DNA of 41,830 nt from Amycolatopsis sp. CA-128772 (GCF_002904295.1 NZ_PPHG01000070.1:1-41830), one strand, 5' to 3'; positions 15,698-23,619 are shown, counted from the first letter of the stretch. Numbers and translations are program-made. The notes: a model not told the origin generated them from the letters alone.

Positions 15698-15818
15698 CCT
15701 GGTGATGCACATCGCGCTCGTGCAGTGCGCCGCCGATGAGGTCTGCCGAGCGCTGTACGGCCGCCCCCCACCACGCGGCCCTCACCGGGACCGGCTCCCG
15801 GCGGTCTTACCAGCGCCA
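15609..15818 (+). pseudogene. Remnant of a maleylpyruvate isomerase N-terminal (MDMPI/DinB-like) gene
   Basis: ATG 15609 reads MLEPIDVHADALKRAAPAAGPNCPK then TAG at 15684-15686. Read through in the same frame, it continues TVHDLVMHIALVQCAADEVCRALYGRPP. The family's hallmark is CPxW-x-V-x-DLVxHI, so the amber codon occupies the place of the conserved Trp (TGG to TAG), and the linker before CP is several residues short. The frame then runs into the purU start region and the rest of the gene is missing. It overlaps the DedA C-terminus by 89 bp. It is a truncated and inactivated gene; stop readthrough is possible but unlikely because the C-terminal domain is absent. Confidence 0.65.
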
Positions 15819-15833
15819 GGGAGAATGCCGGGG

Positions 15834-16700
15834 GTGACCGCTCCCGAACGCCGCTACGTCATCACCTTCGGCTGCCCCGACCGCACCGGCATCATCGCCC
15901 GGATCTCCGGGTTCCTCGCCGAGCACGGCGGCTGGATCGTCGAGGCGGCCTACCACACCGACCCGGACACGGGCTGGTTCTTCACCCGCCAGGTCGTCCG
16001 GGCCGACTCGCTGCCGTTCGACGCCGACGGGCTGCGCGCCCGGTTCGGCGAGGTGGCCGCGGAGCTGTCCGCCGAATCGAACTGGCAGGTCAGCGACACC
16101 GGCGAGCGGCGCCGCGCGGTGATCCTCGTGTCCAAGGCCGGGCACTGCCTGTACGACCTGCTCGGCCGCGTCGCTTCCGGGGAACTCGAGGTCGACATCG
16201 CCGCGGTGATCGGCAACCACGAGTCGCTGGCCGACATCACCCGCGCGCACGGCATCCCGTTCCACCACGTGCCGTTCCCGGCCGGCGGCAAGGCCGAAGC
16301 GTTCGAGCACGTGCGCAAGCTGGTCGGCGAGCACGACCCGCACGCGGTGGTGCTGGCCCGGTTCATGCAGATCCTGCCCGCGGACCTGTGCCGCGAGTGG
16401 GCCGGCCGGGCGATCAACATCCACCACAGCTTCCTGCCGTCGTTCATCGGCGCGAAGCCCTACCACCAGGCCCACACCCGCGGCGTGAAGCTGGTCGGCG
16501 CGACCTGCCACTACGTGACGGCGGACCTCGACGCGGGCCCGATCATCGAGCAGGACGTCATCCGCGTCGGCCACGGCGACTCCGTCGAGGACATGGTCCG
16601 CAAGGGCCGCGACATCGAGAAGGTCACGCTGGCCCGCGGCCTGCGCTGGCACCTGGAGAACCGGGTGCTGGTGCACGGCAACCGGACCGTGGTGTTCTGA
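15834..16700 (+). CDS. purU: Formyltetrahydrofolate deformylase PurU
   Basis: Hydrolyses 10-formyl-THF to THF and formate, balancing one-carbon pools. 288 residues from GTG 15834 (MTAPERRYVITFGCPDRTG); ATG 15825 is a possible alternative. An N-terminal ACT domain (residues 8-85, ITFGCPDRTGIIARISGFL) is followed by a formyltransferase fold with the catalytic Asn-His-Asp set in NIHHSFLPSFIGAKPYHQA and HYVTADLDAGPIIEQD. Length is normal. Hydrolase rather than GART activity is indicated by the ACT domain. Confidence 0.95.
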   Translation: MTAPERRYVITFGCPDRTGIIARISGFLAEHGGWIVEAAYHTDPDTGWFFTRQVVRADSLPFDADGLRARFGEVAAELSAESNWQVSDTGERRRAVILVSKAGHCLYDLLGRVASGELEVDIAAVIGNHESLADITRAHGIPFHHVPFPAGGKAEAFEHVRKLVGEHDPHAVVLARFMQILPADLCREWAGRAINIHHSFLPSFIGAKPYHQAHTRGVKLVGATCHYVTADLDAGPIIEQDVIRVGHGDSVEDMVRKGRDIEKVTLARGLRWHLENRVLVHGNRTVVF

Positions 16701-16722
16701 TCCGGTTGCCGTGCCCTTTCCG

Positions 16723-17772
16723 TCAGGCGCCGATGGTCGAGGCGTCGATGACGAAGCGGTAGCGCACGTCGGAGTTCTCGACGCGCTCGTAGGCCTCGTT
16801 GACCTTGTCGGCCGAGATCGTCTCGATCTCCGCGCCGATGCCGTGCTCCGCGCAGAAGTCCAGCATCTCCTGGGTCTCCGCGATGCCGCCGATCATCGAG
16901 CCGGCCAGCACCTTGTTGCCGCCGAGCAGCGAGAAGGCGTTGTAGGCCAGCGGCTCGCCCGGCGCGCCGACGTTCACCATCGCGCCGCCGACCTTGAGCA
17001 GGCTCAGGTAGGCGTCGATCGGCAGCTTGGCCGAGACGGTGTTGAGGATGATGTCGAACTTGCCCTTGAGCACGTCGAACGTGGCTTCGTCGCTGGTCGC
17101 GTAGTAGTCGGTCGCGCCGAGCTTGAGGCCGTCCTCCTGCTTCTTGAGGCTCTGGCTCAGCACGGTCACCTCGGCGCCCATGGCGGCGGCGATCTTGACG
17201 GCCAGGTGGCCGAGCCCGCCGAGGCCGATCACGGCGACCTTCTTGCCCGGGCCGGCGCCCCAGTGGTGCAGCGGCGAGTAGGTGGTGATGCCCGCGCACA
17301 GCAGCGGCGCGGCGACGTCGAGGTCGATGCCCTCGGGGATGCGGCAGACGAAGGCGTCCTTCACGACGATCTGGTTGCTGTAGCCGCCGTAGGTGTTCTC
17401 GCCGTCGAAGCCGACGCCGTTGTACGTCTGGACGTTGCCCTTGACGCAGAACTGCTCGGTGCCGGCCACGCAGTATTCGCACTCGCCGCAGGAGTCGACC
17501 ATGCAGCCGACGCCGACGCGGTCACCCACCTGGTACTTCGTCACGTCCGAGCCGACCGCGGCGACGACGCCGGCGATCTCGTGGCCCGGGACCATCGGGA
17601 AGATCGCCTGGCCCCAGTCCTCTTTGGCCTGGTGAAGGTCGCTGTGGCAGATGCCGGCGTAGGCGATGTCGATCAGCACGTCGTCGGGACGCAGGTCACG
17701 GCGCTCGATCGTGGTCGGCGCCAGCGGCGCGCCCGGCGCCGGGGCGGCGATGGCGTGCGTGGTCGTGCTCAT
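16723..17772 (-). CDS. Zinc-dependent NAD(P) alcohol dehydrogenase, cinnamyl-alcohol type
   Basis: Reversibly oxidises primary alcohols to aldehydes. The 349-residue MDR enzyme starts at ATG 17772 (MSTTTHAIAAP), 6 nt after GGAGGG. Catalytic zinc ligands are C42 (AGICHSD) and the GHE motif; a structural-zinc four-Cys lobe is in CGECEYCVAGTEQFC; cofactor motif is GLGGLGH. The pattern is that of the YahK/CAD group, which favours NADPH. It is divergent from a TetR regulator; the two palindromic operators in the shared 97-bp gap lie between its start and that of the regulator, so repression by that protein is likely. Confidence 0.93.
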   Translation of the reverse strand: MSTTTHAIAAPAPGAPLAPTTIERRDLRPDDVLIDIAYAGICHSDLHQAKEDWGQAIFPMVPGHEIAGVVAAVGSDVTKYQVGDRVGVGCMVDSCGECEYCVAGTEQFCVKGNVQTYNGVGFDGENTYGGYSNQIVVKDAFVCRIPEGIDLDVAAPLLCAGITTYSPLHHWGAGPGKKVAVIGLGGLGHLAVKIAAAMGAEVTVLSQSLKKQEDGLKLGATDYYATSDEATFDVLKGKFDIILNTVSAKLPIDAYLSLLKVGGAMVNVGAPGEPLAYNAFSLLGGNKVLAGSMIGGIAETQEMLDFCAEHGIGAEIETISADKVNEAYERVENSDVRYRFVIDASTIGA

Positions 17773-17798
17773 GGAACCCTCCAAGTTCAAGTACCGTC

Positions 17799-17814
17799 GT
17801 AAGAGGTCTCATAC
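17799..17814. promoter_or_regulatory. TetR operator copy 1
   Basis: GTAAGAG-GT-CTCATAC, a 7-bp-arm inverted repeat with one mismatch. With copy 2 it forms a 20-bp direct repeat beginning CGTAAGAGGTCTC at 25-bp spacing, so two repressor dimers would bind nearly in phase on the helix, covering both divergent promoters. Confidence 0.75.
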
Positions 17815-17823
17815 ATGCCCTAC

Positions 17824-17839
17824 GTAAGAGGTCTCTTAC
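17824..17839. promoter_or_regulatory. TetR operator copy 2
   Basis: GTAAGAG-GT-CTCTTAC, perfect 7-bp arms. It is nearer the tetR start (31 bp upstream of ATG 17870), consistent with autoregulation. Confidence 0.8.
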
Positions 17840-17869
17840 ATATTCCGAGCGAGAGGCGTGAGCCAGGTC

Positions 17870-18469
17870 ATGGGCGGCAAGTACCACCACGGCGACCTCC
17901 GCGGCGAGCTCGTGCGCGTCTCCCTGGACCTGATCGCCGAGCAGGGCCTCGAAGGTTTCTCGGTCGCCGAAGTCGCCCGGCGGGCGAAGGTCAGCCCCGG
18001 GGCGCCCTACCGGCACTTCGCCTCGCGCGAGAGCCTGCTGGCCGAAGTGGCGGGCAACATCGCCTGCCAGCTTGCCGACCGCGTCACCGCGGCGGCCGGT
18101 GCGCACGAGGACCCGCTGGACGCCCTGGCCGCGGCGGCGGGCGCGTACACGCGGTACCTGATCGAGCGCCGCGCCGGGATGAACGTGATCTACGCCGAGG
18201 GCCTCCACGGCCCGCAGCACACCGGCCTGCACGACCAGACCCGCCGGCTGACCGACGAGTTCCTGCTGCGCTGCCTGGCGGTCGCTCCGGACCCGGCGAC
18301 CGCGCTGGAGCTGATGGAGCAGCTGTTCACCCAGGCCCACGGCTACGGCACGTTCCACATCGACGGCGTGTTCGGGAAGCACGGCTACTCGAGCGACCTC
18401 GTGGTGCACAAGTCCTCGGAAGCCGCCCGCGCGGCCATCGTCGGCCGGATTGTCGGTGGTGCCCGCTAG
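17870..18469 (+). CDS. TetR family repressor of the divergent alcohol dehydrogenase
   Basis: 199 residues from ATG 17870 (MGGKYHHGDLRGELV); GTG 17858 gives four more residues. The N-terminal HTH contains VSPGAPYRHFASRESLLAEV. The YHHGDLR opening and a TetR_C ligand domain with TRYLIERRAGMNVIYAEGL belong to the WHG/TetR_C_33-like group. Two matching palindromes lie immediately upstream. The inducer is unknown but plausibly an aldehyde or alcohol handled by the neighbouring dehydrogenase (inference from layout). Confidence 0.9.
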   Translation: MGGKYHHGDLRGELVRVSLDLIAEQGLEGFSVAEVARRAKVSPGAPYRHFASRESLLAEVAGNIACQLADRVTAAAGAHEDPLDALAAAAGAYTRYLIERRAGMNVIYAEGLHGPQHTGLHDQTRRLTDEFLLRCLAVAPDPATALELMEQLFTQAHGYGTFHIDGVFGKHGYSSDLVVHKSSEAARAAIVGRIVGGAR

Positions 18470-18478
18470 CTTGGGGAC

Positions 18479-19093
18479 ATGGGGATCATCGACTCACACG
18501 AGGCGCTGCGCGAACTCGTCGGCGACGTGGCCGAGCGGACGCAGAAGAAGATCATCGGCTACCTCGACGAGCACGCGCGCACGCTGATCGAGCACTCGCC
18601 GTTCGTCCTGCTGGCCACCTCGGCCCCGGACGGCAGCTGTGACGTCTCCCCACGCGGCGACCCGGCGGGCTCGGTGCTGGTGCTCGACGAGAAGACGCTG
18701 GTGCTGGCGGACCGTCCGGGCAACAAGCTGATCGACAGCTTCCGCAACATCGTCGACAACCCGCACGCGGGCCTGTTGTTCCTGGTCCCCGGCATGAACG
18801 AGACGCTGCGGGTGAACGGCCGCGCGAAGCTGCTGTCGGACGCGCCGTTCTTCGACGCGCTGGTCGTCCGCGACAAGCGGCCGAAGCTGGCGGTGGTCGT
18901 CGAGGTCGAGCAGGTGTACATGCACTGCGCGAAGGCGTTCCTGCGCTCGTCGCTGTGGGACCCGGCGACCTGGCCGGACCGTTCGACGCTGCCGTCACTG
19001 GGCACGATCCTGCACGACCAGATGGGCCTGGCGATGTCGGCGGCGGAGCTGGACGCCAGCCTCAACGAGCGGGCGCGCACTGAGCAATACTGA
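18479..19093 (+). CDS. PPOX-type FMN-binding flavoprotein (MSMEG_1061-like)
   Basis: A 204-residue split-barrel protein of the pyridoxamine-5'-phosphate-oxidase superfamily. The FMN-binding strand region FVLLATSAPDGSCDVSPRGDPAG and ADRPGNKLIDSFRNIVDNP are typical, as is the C-terminal helix after the MHCAKAFLRSSLW segment. Starts at ATG 18479, 9 bp after the tetR stop, so it may share its promoter. Family members may reduce F420- or FMN-linked substrates or act as B6 oxidase-like proteins; the specific reaction is not known. Confidence 0.85.
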   Translation: MGIIDSHEALRELVGDVAERTQKKIIGYLDEHARTLIEHSPFVLLATSAPDGSCDVSPRGDPAGSVLVLDEKTLVLADRPGNKLIDSFRNIVDNPHAGLLFLVPGMNETLRVNGRAKLLSDAPFFDALVVRDKRPKLAVVVEVEQVYMHCAKAFLRSSLWDPATWPDRSTLPSLGTILHDQMGLAMSAAELDASLNERARTEQY

Positions 19094-19097
19094 ACGG

Positions 19098-19721
19098 GTG
19101 CTGTGCGTCTTCGACGTCAACGAGACCCTGCTCGACCTCACCCCGATGGACGCCGTCGTCGGCGGCCCCGAGCTGCGGCGCGAGTGGTTCGGCCTGGCCA
19201 TCCACACCGTCCTGACCGTGACGGCGACCGGCGGCTACCGCGACTTCGCGGGCATCGCCGGCGACGCCGCGCTCGAGGTCGCCGCCCGGCACGGGCGGGA
19301 GCTCGACCTCGCGGCCATCGGCGAGGGGCTGCGGCACCTGCCCGCGCACCCCGACGTCGAACCCGGCCTGGTGAAGCTGCGCGAAGCGGGCCACACCGTC
19401 GTCGCGCTGACGAACTCGCCGCTCGCGACGGCCGAGGCGCAGCTGCAGAACGCCGGGCTGGCCGCCCTGCTCGACCGGATCTTCTCGGCCGAGCAGGTGG
19501 GCCGGCTCAAGCCCGCGCCCGAGCCGTACCACCAGGTCGTGGCCGCCTACCCCGGCGAAACCGCGGTCATGGTCGCCGCGCACGACTGGGACATCGCGGG
19601 CGCGCAGGCGGCCGGGCTGCGGACGGCGTTGCTCGCCCGGCCCGGCGTCCGCCCGCTGCCCGGTTCGCCCGAGCCGACGTTCACCGCGTCGGCCCTGACG
19701 GAGCTGGCCGAGCTCCTGTAG
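19098..19721 (+). CDS. HAD-superfamily hydrolase, haloacid dehalogenase type II-like
   Basis: 207 residues from GTG 19098, 4 bp after the previous stop. Motif I FDVNETLLD carries nucleophile D6; the Asn after it is typical of L-2-haloacid dehalogenases. Motif II is VVALTNSPLA, the Lys of motif III is in GRLKPAPEPYHQV, and motif IV is AAHDWDIAGAQAAGL. Haloacid dehalogenase rather than phosphatase activity is suggested by D-x-N-x-T but is not certain. Its TAG stop coincides with the left inverted repeat of the cold-shock unit (19719-19735), hinting that the native 3' end was altered. Confidence 0.85.
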   Translation: MLCVFDVNETLLDLTPMDAVVGGPELRREWFGLAIHTVLTVTATGGYRDFAGIAGDAALEVAARHGRELDLAAIGEGLRHLPAHPDVEPGLVKLREAGHTVVALTNSPLATAEAQLQNAGLAALLDRIFSAEQVGRLKPAPEPYHQVVAAYPGETAVMVAAHDWDIAGAQAAGLRTALLARPGVRPLPGSPEPTFTASALTELAELL

Positions 19722-19865
19722 ACCTGGTCTCAACTCGGCGTGTCGCCAGGTGAACCAACGCCCCCGTGGCTCCGCACCGCCCGCCTGTGGGGCCCGGCCC
19801 GACGGACCGGAGGTCTGTCAGAGAGACTGGGGGCCATTGCCCGCCCTCTCGACCTGGAGCCTTTG

Positions 19866-20813
19866 ATGCCGCAAGGGACCGTCCGTTGGTTCGACGCCGA
19901 ACGGGGTTTCGGCTTCCTCGCGCCCGAGGACGGCTCGCCGGACGTGTTCGTGCACGCCTCCGAGATCGTCGGGGACGGCGGCGCGAAACTGCTCCGCGAG
20001 GGTCAGGCCGTCGTGTTCGAGGTCGGCGAGAACGACCGCGGGCCCCAGGCGCTGCGCGTTCGCGTCACCGCCGATGCGGCCACCGGCAGCGCCGTGGGCC
20101 TGCTCGGCACCGTCAACTGGTACGAGCCGGGCAAGGGGTACGGCTTCGCGTCGCCGGACGGCGGCGGCGCCGACATTTTCGTGCACAGCTCCGCCATCGT
20201 GACCGGCGGCGTGGTCACCGAGGGGCAGCGGGTGGCCTTCCTGATCGTCGAAGGCGAGCGCGGCCCGCAGGCCGGGCACGTGATCCCGCTGGGAGCGGGG
20301 GCCGGCTCATCCGCTGCGGCCGGTATCGCGGACGGTGCCGACGGCACGGTGGCCTGGTACGACGAGGACAAGGGCTTCGGCTTCATCAACCCCGACTCCG
20401 GCGCCGGGGACGTCTTCGTTCACGCCCGGGCCCTGGCCGAGGGGCTGACGTGGCTCGCGGAGGGCGACCGCGTCGCCTATGAGGTGGCCAGTGGGGACAA
20501 GGGCCCGCAGGCCCGCGACGTGCACCTGGTCCGGGGCGCCGAGCCCCAGACGGCGCCGCAGCGGCCGGCACCTGCCGCGGCCGCCGGGCCGGCGGCGCGG
20601 GACGTGCCCGCACGAGGCGGCGAGGGCGTCGTCGCGCGCTACGACGACGACCGCGGCTTCGGCTTCATCACCCCGGACGCAGGCGGCGACGATCTCTTCG
20701 CCCACGCGTCCGTGATCATGGGGTCGGAGCCGCTGCAGAAGGGTGACCGGGTCCGGTACGCGGTGCGTCAGAGCGACCGGGGCCCGCAGGCCGACCGCGT
20801 CGAACGCCTCTGA
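19866..20813 (+). CDS. Four-domain cold-shock (CSD) protein
   Basis: A 315-residue protein made of four CspA-like OB-fold domains, at about 1-68, 77-140, 159-222 and 253-315. Each carries RNP1 (ERGFGFLAP, GKGYGFASP, DKGFGFINP, DRGFGFITP) and RNP2 (VFVHAS, IFVHSS, VFVHAR, LFAHAS) and ends GPQA. Ordinary bacterial cold-shock proteins are single domains of 65-70 residues. A low-complexity Ala/Pro linker separates domains 3 and 4. ATG 19866 is chosen because a GGAG lies 6 nt upstream and MPQGTVRWF is a normal CSD start; an upstream extension to 19740 is not CSD-like. Expected to bind single-stranded RNA or DNA at several sites at once. Confidence 0.92.
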   Translation: MPQGTVRWFDAERGFGFLAPEDGSPDVFVHASEIVGDGGAKLLREGQAVVFEVGENDRGPQALRVRVTADAATGSAVGLLGTVNWYEPGKGYGFASPDGGGADIFVHSSAIVTGGVVTEGQRVAFLIVEGERGPQAGHVIPLGAGAGSSAAAGIADGADGTVAWYDEDKGFGFINPDSGAGDVFVHARALAEGLTWLAEGDRVAYEVASGDKGPQARDVHLVRGAEPQTAPQRPAPAAAAGPAARDVPARGGEGVVARYDDDRGFGFITPDAGGDDLFAHASVIMGSEPLQKGDRVRYAVRQSDRGPQADRVERL

Positions 20814-21155
20814 AGAGGCGGCCCCACCGACGGCTGATCACTTCCCGACGAGAGCGCTCGTCCATCCCCGTCGATGGTGCCGTCAGCAACGCGGCTGCAG
20901 CCTCCTCCGGGAGATCGATCTCCCTCGTGGTGACGGGGCCCCGTGCCGACCCGAGGAGACACGTCCTGCCACTCACGTAACCGCCGCCACCCGGACCGCG
21001 CGGCGCTGGCCGGGACGGGATCAGGGGTTCGATCAGCTCCCAGAGCCGGTCTCCGACCCGCCGCTGCTGCGTCGTCTTCGCCACGACTGCCCACGATCGA
21101 CGACCAGGACCGGCAGCTTACGCAGTGACACACCCTTGAGTTTCGAGACCAGGTC
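20814..21155. other. Gene-poor stretch with transposase relic
   Basis: Between the cold-shock gene and the MDR reductase. The only recognisable coding trace is the transposase N-terminus at 20947-21084. A perfect 16-bp palindrome GGGAGATCGATCTCCC lies at 20909-20924 and may terminate the cold-shock transcript. A GAGACC-AG-GTCTC palindrome is at 21145-21157. Confidence 0.6.
20947..21084 (-). pseudogene. IS5-family transposase N-terminal relic
   Basis: Reverse ATG 21084 reads MAKTTQQRRVGDRLWELIEP then LIPSRPAPRGPGG, the usual N-terminal DNA-binding opening of actinobacterial IS5-type (DUF4096-like) transposases. After about 46 residues the similarity stops: the expected V-D-D-R and L-x-G-I-x-x-V-L-x-T-G-x-x-W-R-D-L-P block is absent. 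No catalytic domain remains. Confidence 0.6.
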
Positions 21156-22163
21156 TCAGTCCGCGATCCGGACCAGCATCTTGCCGGTGTTGGCGCCCGA
21201 CAGCAGGCCGAGGAACGCCTCGGGCGCGTTGCGGATGCCGTCGACGAAGGTCTCCGAGTACTCGATCTCGCCGGAGCTCACCAGCGGCGCGATCTCGCTG
21301 ACGAACTGCTGCTGCAGGTGCCAGTGGTCGATCACCAGCAGGCCGCGGATGGTGAGCCGCTTGGCGATGACCTGCGCGAGGTTGCGCGGCGCCGGCGTCG
21401 GCTCGGTCGCGTTGTAGGTGGAGATCATCCCGCAGATGACGATCCGGCCGTGCACGGTGATCGCGTCGATCGCGGCTTCGAGGTGGTCGCCGCCGACGTT
21501 GTCGAAGTAGACGTCGATCCCCTCCGGCGCCGCCTTGTGCAGCTGCTCGACGACCGGGCCGTCCTTGTAGTTGAAGGCCGCGTCGAAGCCGAGGTCGTCG
21601 ATCAGGTGGCGGACCTTCTCCGCCGACCCCGCCGAGCCGATGACGCGCTTCGCGCCCTTCAGCTTCGCGATCTGCCCGACCAGCGAGCCGACGGCACCGG
21701 CCGCGCCGGACACGAACACCGTGTCGCCCGGCTTGAACTCGGCCGACTCCAGCAGGCCCGAGTAGGCGGTCAGGCCCGGCATGCCGAGCACGCCGAGGTA
21801 CGTCGACAGCGGCGCGGCGGCCCCGTCGACCTTCACGTACCGGCCCGCGTCGAGCACGGCGTGGGTGCGCCAGCCGGCCTGGTGCAGGACGTGGTCACCC
21901 ACCTTGACGTCGTCGACGTTCGACTCGACGACCTCGCCGACCGCCCCGCCGGACATGACCTCGCCGACCCCGAACGGCGGCGCGTAGGACTTGACGTCCT
22001 TCATCCGGCCGCGCATCGCGGGGTCGACGCTCATGATCAGGTTGCGGACCAGGATCTGGTTCTCGCCCGGCGACGGCACCTCGGTGTCGACGATCTCGAA
22101 GTTGTCGTGCGTCGGAACGCCTTCCGGACGCGAAGCCAGCCGGATTTCGGTCGCCGTGCTCAT
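21156..22163 (-). CDS. NADP-dependent MDR oxidoreductase (PTGR / leukotriene B4 dehydrogenase type)
   Basis: A 335-residue zinc-free medium-chain reductase that reduces activated C=C bonds of enones or enals with NADPH. The N-terminal GroES-like domain has SVDPAMRGRM; the cofactor motif is SGAAGAVGSLVGQIAKLKG; ENQILVRNL and YFDNVGGDHLEAA are typical of the PTGR/YncB group. ATG 22161-22163 follows GAGAGGA. No Zn ligands present, as expected. Its TGA stop overlaps the palindrome ending the possible mobile unit. Confidence 0.93.
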   Translation of the reverse strand: MSTATEIRLASRPEGVPTHDNFEIVDTEVPSPGENQILVRNLIMSVDPAMRGRMKDVKSYAPPFGVGEVMSGGAVGEVVESNVDDVKVGDHVLHQAGWRTHAVLDAGRYVKVDGAAAPLSTYLGVLGMPGLTAYSGLLESAEFKPGDTVFVSGAAGAVGSLVGQIAKLKGAKRVIGSAGSAEKVRHLIDDLGFDAAFNYKDGPVVEQLHKAAPEGIDVYFDNVGGDHLEAAIDAITVHGRIVICGMISTYNATEPTPAPRNLAQVIAKRLTIRGLLVIDHWHLQQQFVSEIAPLVSSGEIEYSETFVDGIRNAPEAFLGLLSGANTGKMLVRIAD

Positions 22164-22257
22164 CGTCGAATCCTCTCAAGTCTCGAAGCGGGGCAAGCGC
22201 CCCGGATTCCACCCGATGTAACCAGCTAACCGGGGCGCAGATTCCGATTGTGACTCG

Positions 22258-22692
22258 TCACACGATCTCGGCGAGCTTCTCCAACATCCCGTCGTAGATC
22301 TTCTTCAGCCCGCCGGGCGCGAAGGTCTTCTCGAAGAAGCCACCGATGCCACCAGCACCGTCCCACGTGGTCTCGATCTTCACCACACTGCGTTCACCCG
22401 CCTCGGTGACCGTCCAGGTGGTGACCATGCTGGAGTTCGCGTCGGTCTCGACGAGCGTCCCCGGCCGCGGCTCGGTGACGGTCGCGGCCACGTCCCGCAC
22501 CCGCTTGGACGTCGCCTGCAGCTTCCAGCTCGCCTTGGTCCCGGCGCCGACGCCGCCCTCGGTCACCTGGTAGTCCCGGTAGTGCTCGGTCAGCAGCTTC
22601 GGGCGGGTTTCGGCGTAGTCGGCGACGAGCGCGCGGACCTTGTCGGCCGGAGCGTCGATCGTGCGCTCCGCGGTGGCCGTGACCTTTCCCAT
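22258..22692 (-). CDS. SRPBCC family polyketide cyclase/dehydrase-like protein
   Basis: A 144-residue START/Bet v 1-like protein from ATG 22690-22692 (MGKVTATAERTIDAPADKV), with GGAG in a good position upstream. The opening (A-x-R-T-I-D-A-P-A-D-K-V), a central WTVTEAGERSVVKIETTW and a long C-terminal helix (GLKKIYDGMLEKLAEIV) define the helix-grip fold. It likely binds a hydrophobic ligand; no catalytic residues are apparent. Longer reverse-strand frames to 23760 are shadows. Confidence 0.85.
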   Translation of the reverse strand: MGKVTATAERTIDAPADKVRALVADYAETRPKLLTEHYRDYQVTEGGVGAGTKASWKLQATSKRVRDVAATVTEPRPGTLVETDANSSMVTTWTVTEAGERSVVKIETTWDGAGGIGGFFEKTFAPGGLKKIYDGMLEKLAEIV

Positions 22693-22852
22693 TTCACTCC
22701 TTCTCCCGGCGTACGAGTCAGGGTCCACGATTTCACCGCGCGGCGCACCACCGGCGGGCACCCTCGGACGTCCCAGATAGTGAGCGGCGGAAGTCCGCCC
22801 TGGACACCCGTTTGCGCAGGTCAGCGGCTCGCTCTGCGCGGCGGAAGTGGCG

Positions 22853-22865
22853 TAACACGGTGTTA
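22853..22865. promoter_or_regulatory. Candidate GntR operator
   Basis: TAACAC-G-GTGTTA, perfect 6-bp arms, 25 bp upstream of the gntR start. The 198-bp gap to the divergent SRPBCC gene otherwise shows no clear repeat. Autoregulation of the gntR-led operon is inferred. Confidence 0.5.
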
Positions 22866-22890
22866 ACGTCCGCTGGCCATCCTCGCCGCC

Positions 22891-23607
22891 ATGCCCACCA
22901 CACCCCGGCGGACCCGCTCGGACAGCGCCAGACAGGTAGCCGACCTGCTGCGCCGTCAGGTGCTGGCCGAGGAGACGCTGCCGTGCGAGGAGGACCTCAC
23001 GGTGGAGTTTTCGGCGACCCGGAACACCGTGCGCGAGGCCCTCGCGCTGCTGCGCGACGACGGCCTGATCGCGCGCCAGCCCGGGGTCGGCACGGTCGTC
23101 GTCGGGCACAAGTACCCGCACGGGCTCAACCGGCTGGCCGGCCTCGCCGAGGTGCTGCGCGAGCACGGCGAGGTCACCAACGACGTCCGGACGGCCGGCC
23201 TGGTGCCCGCGCCCGCCGTGGTGGCGCACCGGCTCGGCGTGCCCGAACGCTCCGAAGTCGTCTACCTCGAACGGCTGCGGCGGCTCGACGGCGTCCCGCT
23301 GTCGCTCGACCTCACCTACCTGCTGCCGGAAATCGGGAAACCGCTGCTGGAGCACGACCTCGCCGGGCGGGACGTCTTCGCGCTCATCGAGGAGACGTCC
23401 GGGCAGCGGCTGGGCTACGCCGACATCGACGTCGAAGCCCTCAACGCCGACCCCGAAACCGCCGCCGTCCTCGAAGTTCCGCCGGGTGCGGCGCTGCTGC
23501 GGTGGGAACGCCTGACGCACTTCGCGGACGGCCGGCCGGTCGACCTCGAATACATCCGCCTGCGTGGCGACCGCCTGACCATGCGCGCCCGCCTCGACCG
23601 CTCCTGA
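22891..23607 (+). CDS. GntR/HutC family regulator of the redox-transport operon
   Basis: 238 residues. The winged HTH occupies 1-70 (VEFSATRNTVREALALLRDDGLIARQPGVGTVV), and a UTRA ligand domain 75-235 (VVYLERLRRLDGVPLSLDLTYL and RWERLTHFADGRPVDLEYIR). HutC-type regulators sense metabolites. It begins the operon, 12 bp before the ferredoxin gene, and probably responds to the transported substrate or its product. The substrate is unknown; in other genomes UTRA domains bind sugars, amino acids or phosphonates, so the domain does not define it. Confidence 0.92.
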   Translation: MPTTPRRTRSDSARQVADLLRRQVLAEETLPCEEDLTVEFSATRNTVREALALLRDDGLIARQPGVGTVVVGHKYPHGLNRLAGLAEVLREHGEVTNDVRTAGLVPAPAVVAHRLGVPERSEVVYLERLRRLDGVPLSLDLTYLLPEIGKPLLEHDLAGRDVFALIEETSGQRLGYADIDVEALNADPETAAVLEVPPGAALLRWERLTHFADGRPVDLEYIRLRGDRLTMRARLDRS

Positions 23608-23619
23608 AGGGAAACCGCC

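Larger units (their letters stand above)
19719..21158. mobile_element. Possible mobile unit: cold-shock gene and transposase relic between inverted repeats
   Basis: GACCTGGTCTCAACTC at 19721-19736 matches, inverted, the right end at about 21139-21155 (GACCTGGTCTCGAAACTC on the reverse strand). Just inside the right end is a decayed transposase start in the outward-to-inward orientation expected for an IS. The unit fills the space between two convergent genes, and each end overlaps a stop codon (HAD TAG, MDR TGA). The body of the transposase is missing and a four-domain cold-shock gene occupies the interior. Caution: the core GAGACC-AG-GTCTC is itself palindromic, so part of the match may be a shared terminator or recognition sequence. 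Confidence 0.35.

Noticed and set aside
15549..15785. 78-residue reverse gene
   Set aside because: No RBS or family features; it is the complement of the DedA tail and the broken isomerase gene.
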